Shown in pieces: positions 43,746-52,203 of a stretch of 64,000 nt of DNA. The position numbers were made by a program, and so were the translations under genes. Numbering within the stretch: position 1 is the first letter of the stretch; each line of letters starts with the position of its first letter. The notes under the pieces were generated by a model. That model was not told the DNA's origin, searched no databases, and worked only from the letters and a program-made list of their open reading frames with translations. The DNA comes from Cyanobacteria bacterium OH_CBrB_359 (GTDB lineage Bacteria > Cyanobacteriota > Vampirovibrionia > Gastranaerophilales > Gastranaerophilaceae), in contig JAEZET010000001.1 of the NCBI GenBank assembly GCA_023433065.1, positions 62,001-126,000 on the forward strand, read 5' to 3'.

Positions 43746-44165
43746 ATGGTTCAAAGTATTACTCAGAATTATTCTGCGCACAGCCTTTTAGGTGCAAACT
43801 CAAGTACAGGGAATATTAAAACAGGCTCTATAGGAAGCTTTTGCGCAATATTAGATGATTTAAAAGAAGATGCTGAAGCTCTAAATGCTATGCCAACTGA
43901 AGAGAATTCAGAAAAAGAAGACAAATCAGATGCTTTATGGGCTGAATTTAAAACCCAAACAACAGGTTTTTCAGTATGCGGAAAGTGTGGTGCTATGTTT
44001 ATGGGCCAAGGTGTTACTGTATGCAGCAAATGTGGTTCGGAGATAACTCAAAATCAAAATAAATCTGAAGTAAAAGAAGTCGATGCATCAAAAAATATAA
44101 ATACACAAACAGAAGCAACCGCTAAAGTCGCCTCAGAAATTGCCGTCAACGAGGAACAATTCTAA
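43746..44165 (+). CDS. zinc-ribbon protein of unknown function
   Basis: A protein of 139 residues from ATG 43746, chosen because AGAGG lies eight bases upstream. In-frame starts exist back to 43698 but lack such a site. Residues about 78-98 form a zinc ribbon, CGKCG...VCSKCGSE. The rest is polar and low in structure, with an acidic middle. It lies 37 bases before acsD but with a separate promoter between, so a link to the corrinoid protein is only suggestive. Confidence 0.7.
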   Translation: MVQSITQNYSAHSLLGANSSTGNIKTGSIGSFCAILDDLKEDAEALNAMPTEENSEKEDKSDALWAEFKTQTTGFSVCGKCGAMFMGQGVTVCSKCGSEITQNQNKSEVKEVDASKNINTQTEATAKVASEIAVNEEQF

Positions 44166-44166
44166 A

Positions 44167-44195
44167 TTGACACAATAACATGTTACCCCTACCAT
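44167..44195 (+). promoter_or_regulatory. promoter of acsD-acsC
   Basis: A consensus TTGACA (44167-44172), a 17-bp spacer and TACCAT (44190-44195). Transcription would begin about 44202-44203, at the second ATG of the frame, giving a leaderless message. Confidence 0.65.
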
Positions 44196-44202
44196 GATTA
44201 AC

Positions 44203-45102
44203 ATGGAAATAGAGATACCTTTATACAATATAAATTCAGCTGTAAAAAATGTTCAACTAGGTTCTTTGTCTGTTGGCGGCAATACATCAATAAGTTTTAT
44301 GCAAGAGAACAATAACAATTCTAAACCTTTTTTTGCACTTGAAATACAGTACTTTGAAGAAGATAATTATTCAAAAATATTAAAAGAATTTTGGGGAACT
44401 AAAGATTTTTCATTAAAATTTAAAAAAGCTGAAGAATCTGACTGTGATATTATCTGCGTTCAATTTAACATAAGTGATGAAAATTTAGAGAATAATCTTT
44501 TAAAGCACATTAATGAACTAAACTCCCATATTGAAAAAACAACAAAGCCAATTATTATAAAGGGAACAAATAATAAAGAGGTTGATAAAATAATTCTGCC
44601 GGAAATCGCAAAAAATATTAAAAAACAAATTGCAATAGCCTGTATTGAAGAAACAAACTATGAACAAATAATCCCTGAAATAGTAAGAAATAATCATATA
44701 GCCGTTCTTAGAAGCCCTATAGATATCAACCTTGCAAAAGAATTAAATATTCTTTCAATAGAACTTGGGCTTTCCGCTAATAAAATACTTATCGATACGG
44801 ATATGGGCGCTCTTGGATACGGACTAGACTACGGATACAGTATGATTGAAAAGATAAAACAAGCTGGCTTTGAAGGCGATAATATGCTCAATATGCCCAT
44901 CATCACATTCATAGGAGCAGAAACTTATAAAACAAAAGAAGCAAAGTCCTCTGATTTTAATGAAAATTGGGGAATACAGACTCAAAGAGCAGTAATGTGG
45001 GAGATTTCAGCAGGTGCGGCGGTAATATCTGCCGGAGCAAATATTGTCGTATTCTCGCATGGAGAAGCTTTAAAAACATTGAAGGAGCTTATATGGAATT
45101 AA
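44203..45102 (+). CDS. acsD: corrinoid iron-sulfur protein small subunit (AcsD/CdhD-like)
   Basis: A TIM-barrel protein of 299 residues from ATG 44203; ATG 44194 is in frame but lies in the promoter. It resembles the small (delta) subunit of the corrinoid protein of acetyl-CoA synthase/CO dehydrogenase. Features are the N-terminal VGGNTSISFM, LIDTDMGALGYGLDYGYSMIEKI, PIITFIGAETYKTKEA and the end WEISAGAAVISAGANIVVFSHGEAL. With AcsC it carries a methyl group on cobalamin. The gene overlaps acsC by ten bases, so translation is probably coupled. Confidence 0.87.
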   Translation: MEIEIPLYNINSAVKNVQLGSLSVGGNTSISFMQENNNNSKPFFALEIQYFEEDNYSKILKEFWGTKDFSLKFKKAEESDCDIICVQFNISDENLENNLLKHINELNSHIEKTTKPIIIKGTNNKEVDKIILPEIAKNIKKQIAIACIEETNYEQIIPEIVRNNHIAVLRSPIDINLAKELNILSIELGLSANKILIDTDMGALGYGLDYGYSMIEKIKQAGFEGDNMLNMPIITFIGAETYKTKEAKSSDFNENWGIQTQRAVMWEISAGAAVISAGANIVVFSHGEALKTLKELIWN

Positions 45103-46388
45103 GCGGCCTTCAGATTTTTAAACATCTTCCAGCTGCAAAAAAATTATTAGAGGCAAATTGTAAGGCATGCGGCTTCCCCACTTGCATGGCCTTCGCATTA
45201 AAAATAGCCCAAAAACAAACATCAATAGATAAATGTCCTTTTACTCCTGAAGAACTTAAAAACCTTCTTAATGAAGCTTTTAAAATTCAGCAACACGAGA
45301 TAACTTTTGGCAAGGGAAAACAACTTAAAATCGGTGGCGAAACAGTAATGTTCAGGCATGAAAAAACATTTATAAATAAACCCGTAACAGCTATAACCCT
45401 TGATTCAGCAGATTCTGATTTCGACAAAAAACTCGATAAAATCAAGAATTACTCAATAGATAGAATCGGAGAAATTTTCAAAGTTGACGCAATAAATCTG
45501 ATTGATAACGGAAATCTGCAAACTTGTATAGATAAAATCACACAAGCCAATTTAGGACTTATCATAGAAACAGAAAATGCTGAAATAATAGAAAAAATTA
45601 AAGATCTAAATCCTATTATAAAAACAAACAAAAAACTTTCTGATAAAGATATTACAACGGCTATAAACGGCAAAAATATTGAAGAAATTGCAAAAAATAG
45701 CCTGAATGCTCAATCTTTGGGCTTAAAAAAACTTGTATTAAATATTGATTTAAACAACAAAACAACTGCCCAAATAATTGAAGAGCTGACTCAAATAAGA
45801 AGACTCGCAATAATTAAAAAATCAGAACCATTTATATATCCTGTTATGACGAGAGTAAAAGAAACAGACCCTTATAAAGCTCTGGCTATCGCATCACTTT
45901 TAATTTGCAGATATTCAAACCTTATTATTTTTGATATTTTCAACGAAGCTCTTTTAACAACTGCTTTTACATTGATTCAAAATATCTATTCAAACCCGCA
46001 AAAACCTCTTCAGGTGGATTCAAAAGTTTATGAAATAAATGAACCCGATGAAAATTCGTTCGTATTTATGACAACAAATTTTGCACTTACGTATTTCGCG
46101 GTTTTGAGTGAAATAGAATCGCTAACGCAATCAAGCTATATAGTAATAACACCATCTGACGGAATGAGCGTTTTAACAGCCTGGTCTGCCAATAAATTCA
46201 CTCCCGAAATGGTTGCTAAAATAATTAATTCTGATAAGAAACTAAACAAAGTTAAAAATAAAAAAATTATTATTCCCGGACTATTATCTCATATGAAAGA
46301 AGAGCTGGACGAAGCATTGCCCGACTGGCAAATTCTTGTGGGTCCAAACGAAGCTTTTAAAATTCAGGATTTTGTTAAAAATATTTAA
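45093..46388 (+). CDS. acsC: corrinoid iron-sulfur protein large subunit (AcsC/CdhE-like)
   Basis: A protein of 431 residues. The start is ATG 45093 behind AAGGAG, inside the end of acsD. The N-terminal 4Fe-4S domain has C23, C26, C31 and C48 in the ACDS gamma-subunit spacing (NCKACGFPTCMAFALK...DKCPF). A TIM barrel follows (about 90-310), then the C-terminal corrinoid-binding fold with ITPSDGMSVLTAWSANKF and IIPGLLSHMKEELDEALPDW. It takes methyl groups from methyltetrahydrofolate for transfer. Catalytic CODH/ACS and methyltransferase genes are absent here. Confidence 0.88.
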   Translation: MELSGLQIFKHLPAAKKLLEANCKACGFPTCMAFALKIAQKQTSIDKCPFTPEELKNLLNEAFKIQQHEITFGKGKQLKIGGETVMFRHEKTFINKPVTAITLDSADSDFDKKLDKIKNYSIDRIGEIFKVDAINLIDNGNLQTCIDKITQANLGLIIETENAEIIEKIKDLNPIIKTNKKLSDKDITTAINGKNIEEIAKNSLNAQSLGLKKLVLNIDLNNKTTAQIIEELTQIRRLAIIKKSEPFIYPVMTRVKETDPYKALAIASLLICRYSNLIIFDIFNEALLTTAFTLIQNIYSNPQKPLQVDSKVYEINEPDENSFVFMTTNFALTYFAVLSEIESLTQSSYIVITPSDGMSVLTAWSANKFTPEMVAKIINSDKKLNKVKNKKIIIPGLLSHMKEELDEALPDWQILVGPNEAFKIQDFVKNI

Positions 46389-46449
46389 CTATAACTACAT
46401 AGTTGTTTACTTTTTGTTTAAAAGATATTTTTTTGTTATGATTTAATAG

Positions 46450-46472
46450 TATGCCGTTTGGACTGCGGCATA
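46450..46472 (+). other. hairpin in the leader of the flavoprotein gene
   Basis: A 7-bp stem, TATGCCG with CGGCATA, and a nine-base loop about 40 bases before the next start codon. No T run follows, so it is not a standard terminator; its role is unknown. Confidence 0.35.
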
Positions 46473-46514
46473 TCCCTATAAAAACAGAATATTAATTGAG
46501 AAACGGAGTAATAA

Positions 46515-47888
46515 ATGTACAATGTAGCAATAATCGGCGCCGGACCTGCAGGTATTTTCGCAGCTTTAGAGATAATGAAATTAAAGCCTGACTGGAAAGT
46601 CATTATTGTTGAAAAAGGACAAAAAATTGAAAAAAGAAAATGTCTTTTAAGAGAAGGCTATGAAAAATGCCCAAGATGTAAAAAATGCGGACTACTCTGC
46701 GGTTGGGGCGGAGCAGGTGCATTCTCTGACGGCAAGTTGACACTTACTCCGGATGTAGGCGGCCACCTTGTTGATTACATGCCAAGAAAAAAAGTCGAAG
46801 AGCTTATTGACTACACAGATAAAACTTATCTTGAATACGGGGCAACGAATGAGGTTTTCGGAACTAACAAAGAAGTTTTTGCCGACATTGAAAGAGCTGC
46901 AACAATGGCAGAGCTTAAACTCATCCACTCACCTGTCAGACACTTAGGTACAGAGAGAAGTCTCGACGTTCTAAAACATATGCAAGACTACCTTTCTCAA
47001 AAAGTTACTATTTTAAATAATACAAGTGCACAAAATTTAATTGTCGAAAATGAACAGGTAAAAGGCTTTACAACGTCGACGGGTGAAACTATATACGCAG
47101 ATTACGTAATCATTGCACCGGGAAGAGAAGGCGCTGACTGGCTTACGAAAGAATTTGCGGCAAATAAGATAGGAATGATAAGTAATGCGGTTGATATAGG
47201 GGTGAGGGTCGAGCTTCCTGCTCCTGTTATGGAAGATATAACAGATAAATTGTATGAATCTAAGCTTGTCTACTACTCTCCGACTTTTGGCGATGAAGTC
47301 AGGACGTTCTGTATGAACCCTTATGGAGAGGTTGTAACAGAAAATTATAACGGAATTTCAACAGTAAACGGGCATAGCTATGCAAACAAAAGAACTGCAA
47401 ATACAAACTTTGCGCTTCTTGTCAGTAAAAAATTCACTGAACCATTTAAAGAACCAATAGCCTATGGTCAACACGTTGCAAGACTTGCAAACATGTTATC
47501 TGGCGGAGTTCTCGTACAAAGATTCGGTGATTTGCTTGACGGAAGACGCTCAACTCCCGAAAGGATAGCTTCAAGCACTCTGATACCAACTCTACCAAGT
47601 GCCACTCCCGGCGATTTAAGCTTGGTACTCCCTTACAGACAGCTTTTAAGTATCATCGAAATGCTCTATGCACTTGATAAAATAGCTCCGGGGGTTGCTT
47701 CCAGATATACTCTGCTTTATGGTATTGAAGTCAAATTCTATAGCGCCAGAGTTAAACTTACCGATGACCTTGAAACTGAAGGTGTTAAAAATCTCTATAC
47801 AATAGGTGATGGAGCAGGCGTTACAAGAGGATTAATACAGGCTTCGGCATCAGGTGTGCATGTGGCTAAAATAATCTGTTCCAAATAG
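46515..47888 (+). CDS. FAD-dependent oxidoreductase of the COG2509 type
   Basis: A protein of 457 residues. The N-terminal FAD motif is VAIIGAGPAGIFAALEI, with a Cys-rich segment KCPRCKKCGLLCGWGGAGAFSDGKL typical of this uncharacterised dehydrogenase group. The C-terminal FAD contact is LYTIGDGAGVTRGLIQASASG. The four Cys near residues 55-65 may hold a metal or redox disulfides. Substrate unknown. CGGAG precedes the ATG. Confidence 0.85.
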   Translation: MYNVAIIGAGPAGIFAALEIMKLKPDWKVIIVEKGQKIEKRKCLLREGYEKCPRCKKCGLLCGWGGAGAFSDGKLTLTPDVGGHLVDYMPRKKVEELIDYTDKTYLEYGATNEVFGTNKEVFADIERAATMAELKLIHSPVRHLGTERSLDVLKHMQDYLSQKVTILNNTSAQNLIVENEQVKGFTTSTGETIYADYVIIAPGREGADWLTKEFAANKIGMISNAVDIGVRVELPAPVMEDITDKLYESKLVYYSPTFGDEVRTFCMNPYGEVVTENYNGISTVNGHSYANKRTANTNFALLVSKKFTEPFKEPIAYGQHVARLANMLSGGVLVQRFGDLLDGRRSTPERIASSTLIPTLPSATPGDLSLVLPYRQLLSIIEMLYALDKIAPGVASRYTLLYGIEVKFYSARVKLTDDLETEGVKNLYTIGDGAGVTRGLIQASASGVHVAKIICSK

Positions 47889-48083
47889 AAAATTTTGCGC
47901 TGTAACAAAGTTTAATAAAATGTTAAATTATCCTTCCTATTAAAAATAGAAGACAAATTTAATTATGCTTAAGAAAGTATTAAATATTTTCTTGAAACAC
48001 AATTTGAACTATTAGGTAATTTGGAGTCCATTTGATAGATTCAATTACATTAGAAAATAATTAAACTGAACGCTAACAAGGTT

Positions 48084-51000
48084 TTATATCTGGATTTCAT
48101 TTAGCTGGCAATAAGTTTTAAAAGAGGCTTTATCCTGATTCACACTCACGACAAGACTTTCAATCTCAAGTTCATTCGCAAGAGAAAGGGCTTTATTATA
48201 CATTTTAATTGCAATTTTTGCATTTTCTTCTTTTTTCTGAACTTCCGCCTTAGTGGAAATAAATTCTTCAACATATTTTGCAAAAGATTTATAAATCTCA
48301 ACCCTTGCATATTTTAAGCCGAATTGTTTTGTAATTAACAAGGCCTTTTCCAAATACATCTTTGTAGCATCTAAATCACCTTTTATCATATAGATTTCAG
48401 CAATAAATTTTTGGAAATAAACCATAAAATTATAATTATTTATTTTGGGATTTTGTGCAACTTCCAGCGCTTTTGTAGCTATATCAAGAGCCCTGTCTGC
48501 ACCTTCTATCGTAAGTGAAACTTGAGCGATTAAGTACCAACATAAAAGAGCTCCGATTGCTATTTTTTCACTTGCAAAATAAGTTATCTGCTCATTATAA
48601 ATTTCAAGTGATTTAGCAAGATTTCCGTCTTTTTGTATAATGTATCCCAAAATTATTTTTATGATATTTTTGGAGAAATTATCATTTGTATTATTCGCAA
48701 ATGTGGCAAGCGAAAATAATTCCTCTTTAATATTTGCAGCCTGATTAGTCAAAACTTTATTTATGACATAAATCAAATTCCACTGGGAAAGCAATTCTTT
48801 ATTTAAAAGGTCTTTTTTATAGGTATTTGCAACAATATCTAAAACTTCAAATGATTTTTTAATTTTTCCGACAACAGTATAAGCGAAAGCTCTTGAAATA
48901 TCTGCCTTACTCAAATAATAATCGCTTTCAAGCTTATTAAGCTTCATAATTTCAATTACATTATCAATTACCTCAAAGCCTTTTTCATTCCCCTGCACTG
49001 AATATGCATTCGCCATAACAAGATTTGTCTCAACCCAGCTTTCGTATGCTATTTTCATAAGATTGGGGTCGTTTTGCTGTTTTGAGAGGTTATCTTCTAA
49101 TACAGGTATAATCTCATTTAAAGCTATATTAACTACTTCTTCACAATTACCCACATAGAATAACGCTTTTAATTTCCTTGACTTGACCAAAGCATTAATA
49201 AATTCATCAAAATTTTCCCCCATTGAAGATTGGACAAGGTTGACCGCTTCAATTACACCATAGAAATTCCCTACCGAGTAACAGCTATTCACAAGATAAG
49301 CACATAATTCGACAATTTTTACAGTATTTTCGGCTTTTTTTGCAGTTGAAATTACTGTACTAAGATACTCAATTGAATCTTGAGGATTGGATTTATGTGA
49401 GAGTTTTCCTATTTTTTCACAGATATCATTGTACAACTCCTCATAATCATGCCCTTCATTCTCACTTAAAAGCTTTATACACTGTTTTAAGGAAATAATG
49501 TATAAATTAATATCGCCCAAATACAAAGACAGCTCCGAGTTGGCTTTCCAAGCCTCAAGCACTTGCTCAACATTTACAAGATTTTTTAAAATAACAGCCT
49601 TTAATGAATTATTTGAAAGTACAAACGGTTCAATACCTTTATAAAGCTTTCTGTTGTTTTCAATATATAATTCATCTGTTTTAGCCTCTTCATAAATATA
49701 TCTCCATAATGAAAGGCTCTTAAACACGCAAGAATATTGATTAACAGGGGTTAAATACGATAATTTTTGCAATAAAGCAAGTGCCTCTACCAGCTGCTCA
49801 TCAGGGATACTAAGCGAATTGGCAAGCAAATTCACATCAAATTTATACCCCATTATTGATGCGCTAAAAAGTATATTTTTAATAAGAGGAGGCAAAACAT
49901 CAGGATTATTAAGCCTCAAATGAAGAGCTTCTGTAATTGTATATGGTATTTGCGGCGGTTTTTTATCAGAATTTAAAATACATTTATCTTTATCTGAATA
50001 AATGTAATCTATATCTTTAAAGTAAGCCACAACCTGCTCAAGGTAATTAACATTTCCATAGCTTTTTGAAATTATTGTCTCTCTGACGTCATCAGGAAAA
50101 TATTTTGTACACTCAGGTATGTAATTGTCAATGAATTCTGATAGTTCTTCATCACTGAGAGACTGGATTGCTATATTTTCATAGGCTTTTTCATCAATGC
50201 TGTTGCTGAAAAAGTAGCTTTGAGCAATTCTTTTATCTTTGTATGCTATTATTAACCTTGCATTTTCAGCAAAATAGCCTTTATTGAGCAAATGAAGAAG
50301 AAACTCATATGAAATACCATCTATTAAATCAAAATTATCAACAATTATTATAAATTTATTTTTTAAAGCGATTGAGTTTAAAACTTTTTCTAAAAGTTCA
50401 AAAGTCTTGTCTTTATTATCTAATATATTTTCAAACTTATCACCCCTGTGAGGGTATAAAAGATTAATAAATTCCGTAACATCCAAAGGCGAAAGAAGAG
50501 AAAAAACATTCTCGAATACTTTTCTGTTTGCCTTATTAAAGCTTTCAATATTTGTGCAAAATGCAGGCAATGCCAGTAATCTCAAGAAAACATCCTGAAA
50601 AAAGCCAAAAGGAGAAATCTGTGTAAGCGGAGTACATTCTCCTAATAAAGAAACTACATTATCTTTACTCAAATCTTCCGCTATAGAAGAAAGAACTATT
50701 GATTTTCCGCAACCCTCATCCCCGCTTAATGCTATGACTTGCTTATAAGGTATATTTTTAATTATGTTAACTATCTGCTGCTTTGATTGAATTTGAGAGT
50801 AATATTTAAACTCAATGGCGTTTTCATCATCTTGTGATAACTGGATTGTTTCAGTTTCAACATTCTTTCTATTTGGAGCCTCTTCTGCAACGGATATAAT
50901 ATCTTCGACAGTGTTAATTTGAACATCAGAATTTTCTTCTGCTTCTAAAACTTCTGCCTCATTTAATTTTTCTTCGGGTTCCATAGTTTCAGGTTGATAG

Positions 51001-51515
51001 CTTTTATCCATAACTTCTTTTACCGGCTCTTCAGATAAAAAATCTTCAACTTTTATCATTTCTGTATCAGCTTGCGCTACAACATCTAAAACCACTTTAT
51101 CTTCTGCATCTGCACCTGCTGTAATTACTGATTCATGCTCGGATTTCATATCTGCATCAGCCATTTGCTCCTGCAAAGGTTTTTGATTCAACTTTTCAAC
51201 TACTACATTGTTTTTCTGTACTTCCTGGGGTGATGGAGCATCAACTTTATTTTGCAATCTGTAATCATGCAAATTAACGTTTTTATTTGCATCCAATTCT
51301 GCACCGCATTTTCGACAAACACTAGCTTTCGGCAGGTTCGCCGCATTACATTTTTTGCAATATTTTATTAGTTCTGCACCACAAGACTTACAAATCCTGT
51401 CGCCAAACCTGTTTATAGACTGGCATGACGGGCAGAGCATTTTTATTTTTACACCACAAATATTACATCTTAATATATTGTTTGCTACTTCGTTATGGCA
51501 TTTTGGACAACGCAT
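48084..51515 (-). CDS. zinc-ribbon / AAA ATPase / TPR protein
   Basis: A protein of 1143 residues. Residues 1-72 hold three zinc-ribbon-like units (CPKC...CNIC, CPSC...CKSC, CKKC...CRKC). An acidic low-complexity linker runs to about 240. A predicted AAA_16-type ATPase follows with P-loop SGDEGCGKS (about 261-270) and Walker B IIIVDNFD. From about 600 to the end are helical repeats that look like TPRs. The layout resembles signal-transduction ATPases of the MalT/AAA_16 class, lacking a visible DNA-binding domain. It is the last gene of the operon that includes the sigma factor at 51571. Function unknown. Confidence 0.8.
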   Translation of the reverse strand: MRCPKCHNEVANNILRCNICGVKIKMLCPSCQSINRFGDRICKSCGAELIKYCKKCNAANLPKASVCRKCGAELDANKNVNLHDYRLQNKVDAPSPQEVQKNNVVVEKLNQKPLQEQMADADMKSEHESVITAGADAEDKVVLDVVAQADTEMIKVEDFLSEEPVKEVMDKSYQPETMEPEEKLNEAEVLEAEENSDVQINTVEDIISVAEEAPNRKNVETETIQLSQDDENAIEFKYYSQIQSKQQIVNIIKNIPYKQVIALSGDEGCGKSIVLSSIAEDLSKDNVVSLLGECTPLTQISPFGFFQDVFLRLLALPAFCTNIESFNKANRKVFENVFSLLSPLDVTEFINLLYPHRGDKFENILDNKDKTFELLEKVLNSIALKNKFIIIVDNFDLIDGISYEFLLHLLNKGYFAENARLIIAYKDKRIAQSYFFSNSIDEKAYENIAIQSLSDEELSEFIDNYIPECTKYFPDDVRETIISKSYGNVNYLEQVVAYFKDIDYIYSDKDKCILNSDKKPPQIPYTITEALHLRLNNPDVLPPLIKNILFSASIMGYKFDVNLLANSLSIPDEQLVEALALLQKLSYLTPVNQYSCVFKSLSLWRYIYEEAKTDELYIENNRKLYKGIEPFVLSNNSLKAVILKNLVNVEQVLEAWKANSELSLYLGDINLYIISLKQCIKLLSENEGHDYEELYNDICEKIGKLSHKSNPQDSIEYLSTVISTAKKAENTVKIVELCAYLVNSCYSVGNFYGVIEAVNLVQSSMGENFDEFINALVKSRKLKALFYVGNCEEVVNIALNEIIPVLEDNLSKQQNDPNLMKIAYESWVETNLVMANAYSVQGNEKGFEVIDNVIEIMKLNKLESDYYLSKADISRAFAYTVVGKIKKSFEVLDIVANTYKKDLLNKELLSQWNLIYVINKVLTNQAANIKEELFSLATFANNTNDNFSKNIIKIILGYIIQKDGNLAKSLEIYNEQITYFASEKIAIGALLCWYLIAQVSLTIEGADRALDIATKALEVAQNPKINNYNFMVYFQKFIAEIYMIKGDLDATKMYLEKALLITKQFGLKYARVEIYKSFAKYVEEFISTKAEVQKKEENAKIAIKMYNKALSLANELEIESLVVSVNQDKASFKTYCQLNEIQI

Positions 51516-51570
51516 ACGGGTATTATTTAATCCTTATCCCTTAATATAAAAATAATTATATTATAAAAAA

Positions 51571-52152
51571 TTAAGAGTTTAAATACGACTTTATTAATTT
51601 AGACAACTCTAAAAGTCTTTTGCTGACTTCCGACTGTGAAAGGCTAAGTTCTCTTGAGATTTCGCTTTGTTTATAAGCTTTTATGTATCTGAGATAAAAA
51701 ATATCGAGATAGTTTTTCTGCGGTTTTTCGCTGTGGATAACGCAAACTACATCAGCAATTCTTTGAAGAAGATCCTTTTTAATTGCAATTTCTTCAACAC
51801 TATCTCTGGGATCTTCAAAATCCAAAGATATTATAGGCTTTAACTCATGTTTATCGGCATGCTTTACTTCTTTCTCGACAAAATCAATAGAAACTTCTTT
51901 TGTCTGGATATAACCTTTTGTTGTCTTCCTAATCCTGCCTGAATTCTTTAAAACACTAACTATAGAAGTGTTTACAACTTTTGAAAGATAGCTCTCCACT
52001 CTTTTTATATCTGAAGATGAGTTAAAGATCATGTAAGATTTTTGTAATGCTTCATTACAAAAATCATCATACAAATCCTCATTCCCAAAGTACTTAGAAT
52101 TAGATTTGACGATTTTTTCTATAAACTGCCTTTGCTCGTCTAATAATAACAA
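51571..52152 (-). CDS. sigma-70 family RNA polymerase sigma factor
   Basis: A protein of 193 residues. The first half has a region-2-like helical pattern (EDLYDDFCNEALQKSYMIF, VESYLSKVVNTSIVSVLKN). The C-terminal half has a region-4 helix-turn-helix, YIKAYKQSEISRELSLSQSEVSKRLLELSKLI. Its size fits an ECF or group-3 factor. The only plausible start is TTG at 52152, just after an in-frame TAG and behind a moderate AGAGAG. It lies between a zinc-finger anti-sigma-like gene and the ATPase gene. Confidence 0.82.
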   Translation of the reverse strand: MLLLDEQRQFIEKIVKSNSKYFGNEDLYDDFCNEALQKSYMIFNSSSDIKRVESYLSKVVNTSIVSVLKNSGRIRKTTKGYIQTKEVSIDFVEKEVKHADKHELKPIISLDFEDPRDSVEEIAIKKDLLQRIADVVCVIHSEKPQKNYLDIFYLRYIKAYKQSEISRELSLSQSEVSKRLLELSKLIKSYLNS

Positions 52153-52203
52153 TACACTAGCTCTCTAAGTTATGCATACCTTCAATTTTAATAATAGCAT
52201 AAA

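Noticed and set aside
44967..45092. Upstream extension of acsC inside acsD
   Set aside because: The strong AAGGAG site and family alignment place the start at 45093.
46450..46472. Hairpin as terminator of acsC
   Set aside because: The stem is followed by no T run on either strand, so it was listed only as a structure of unknown role.
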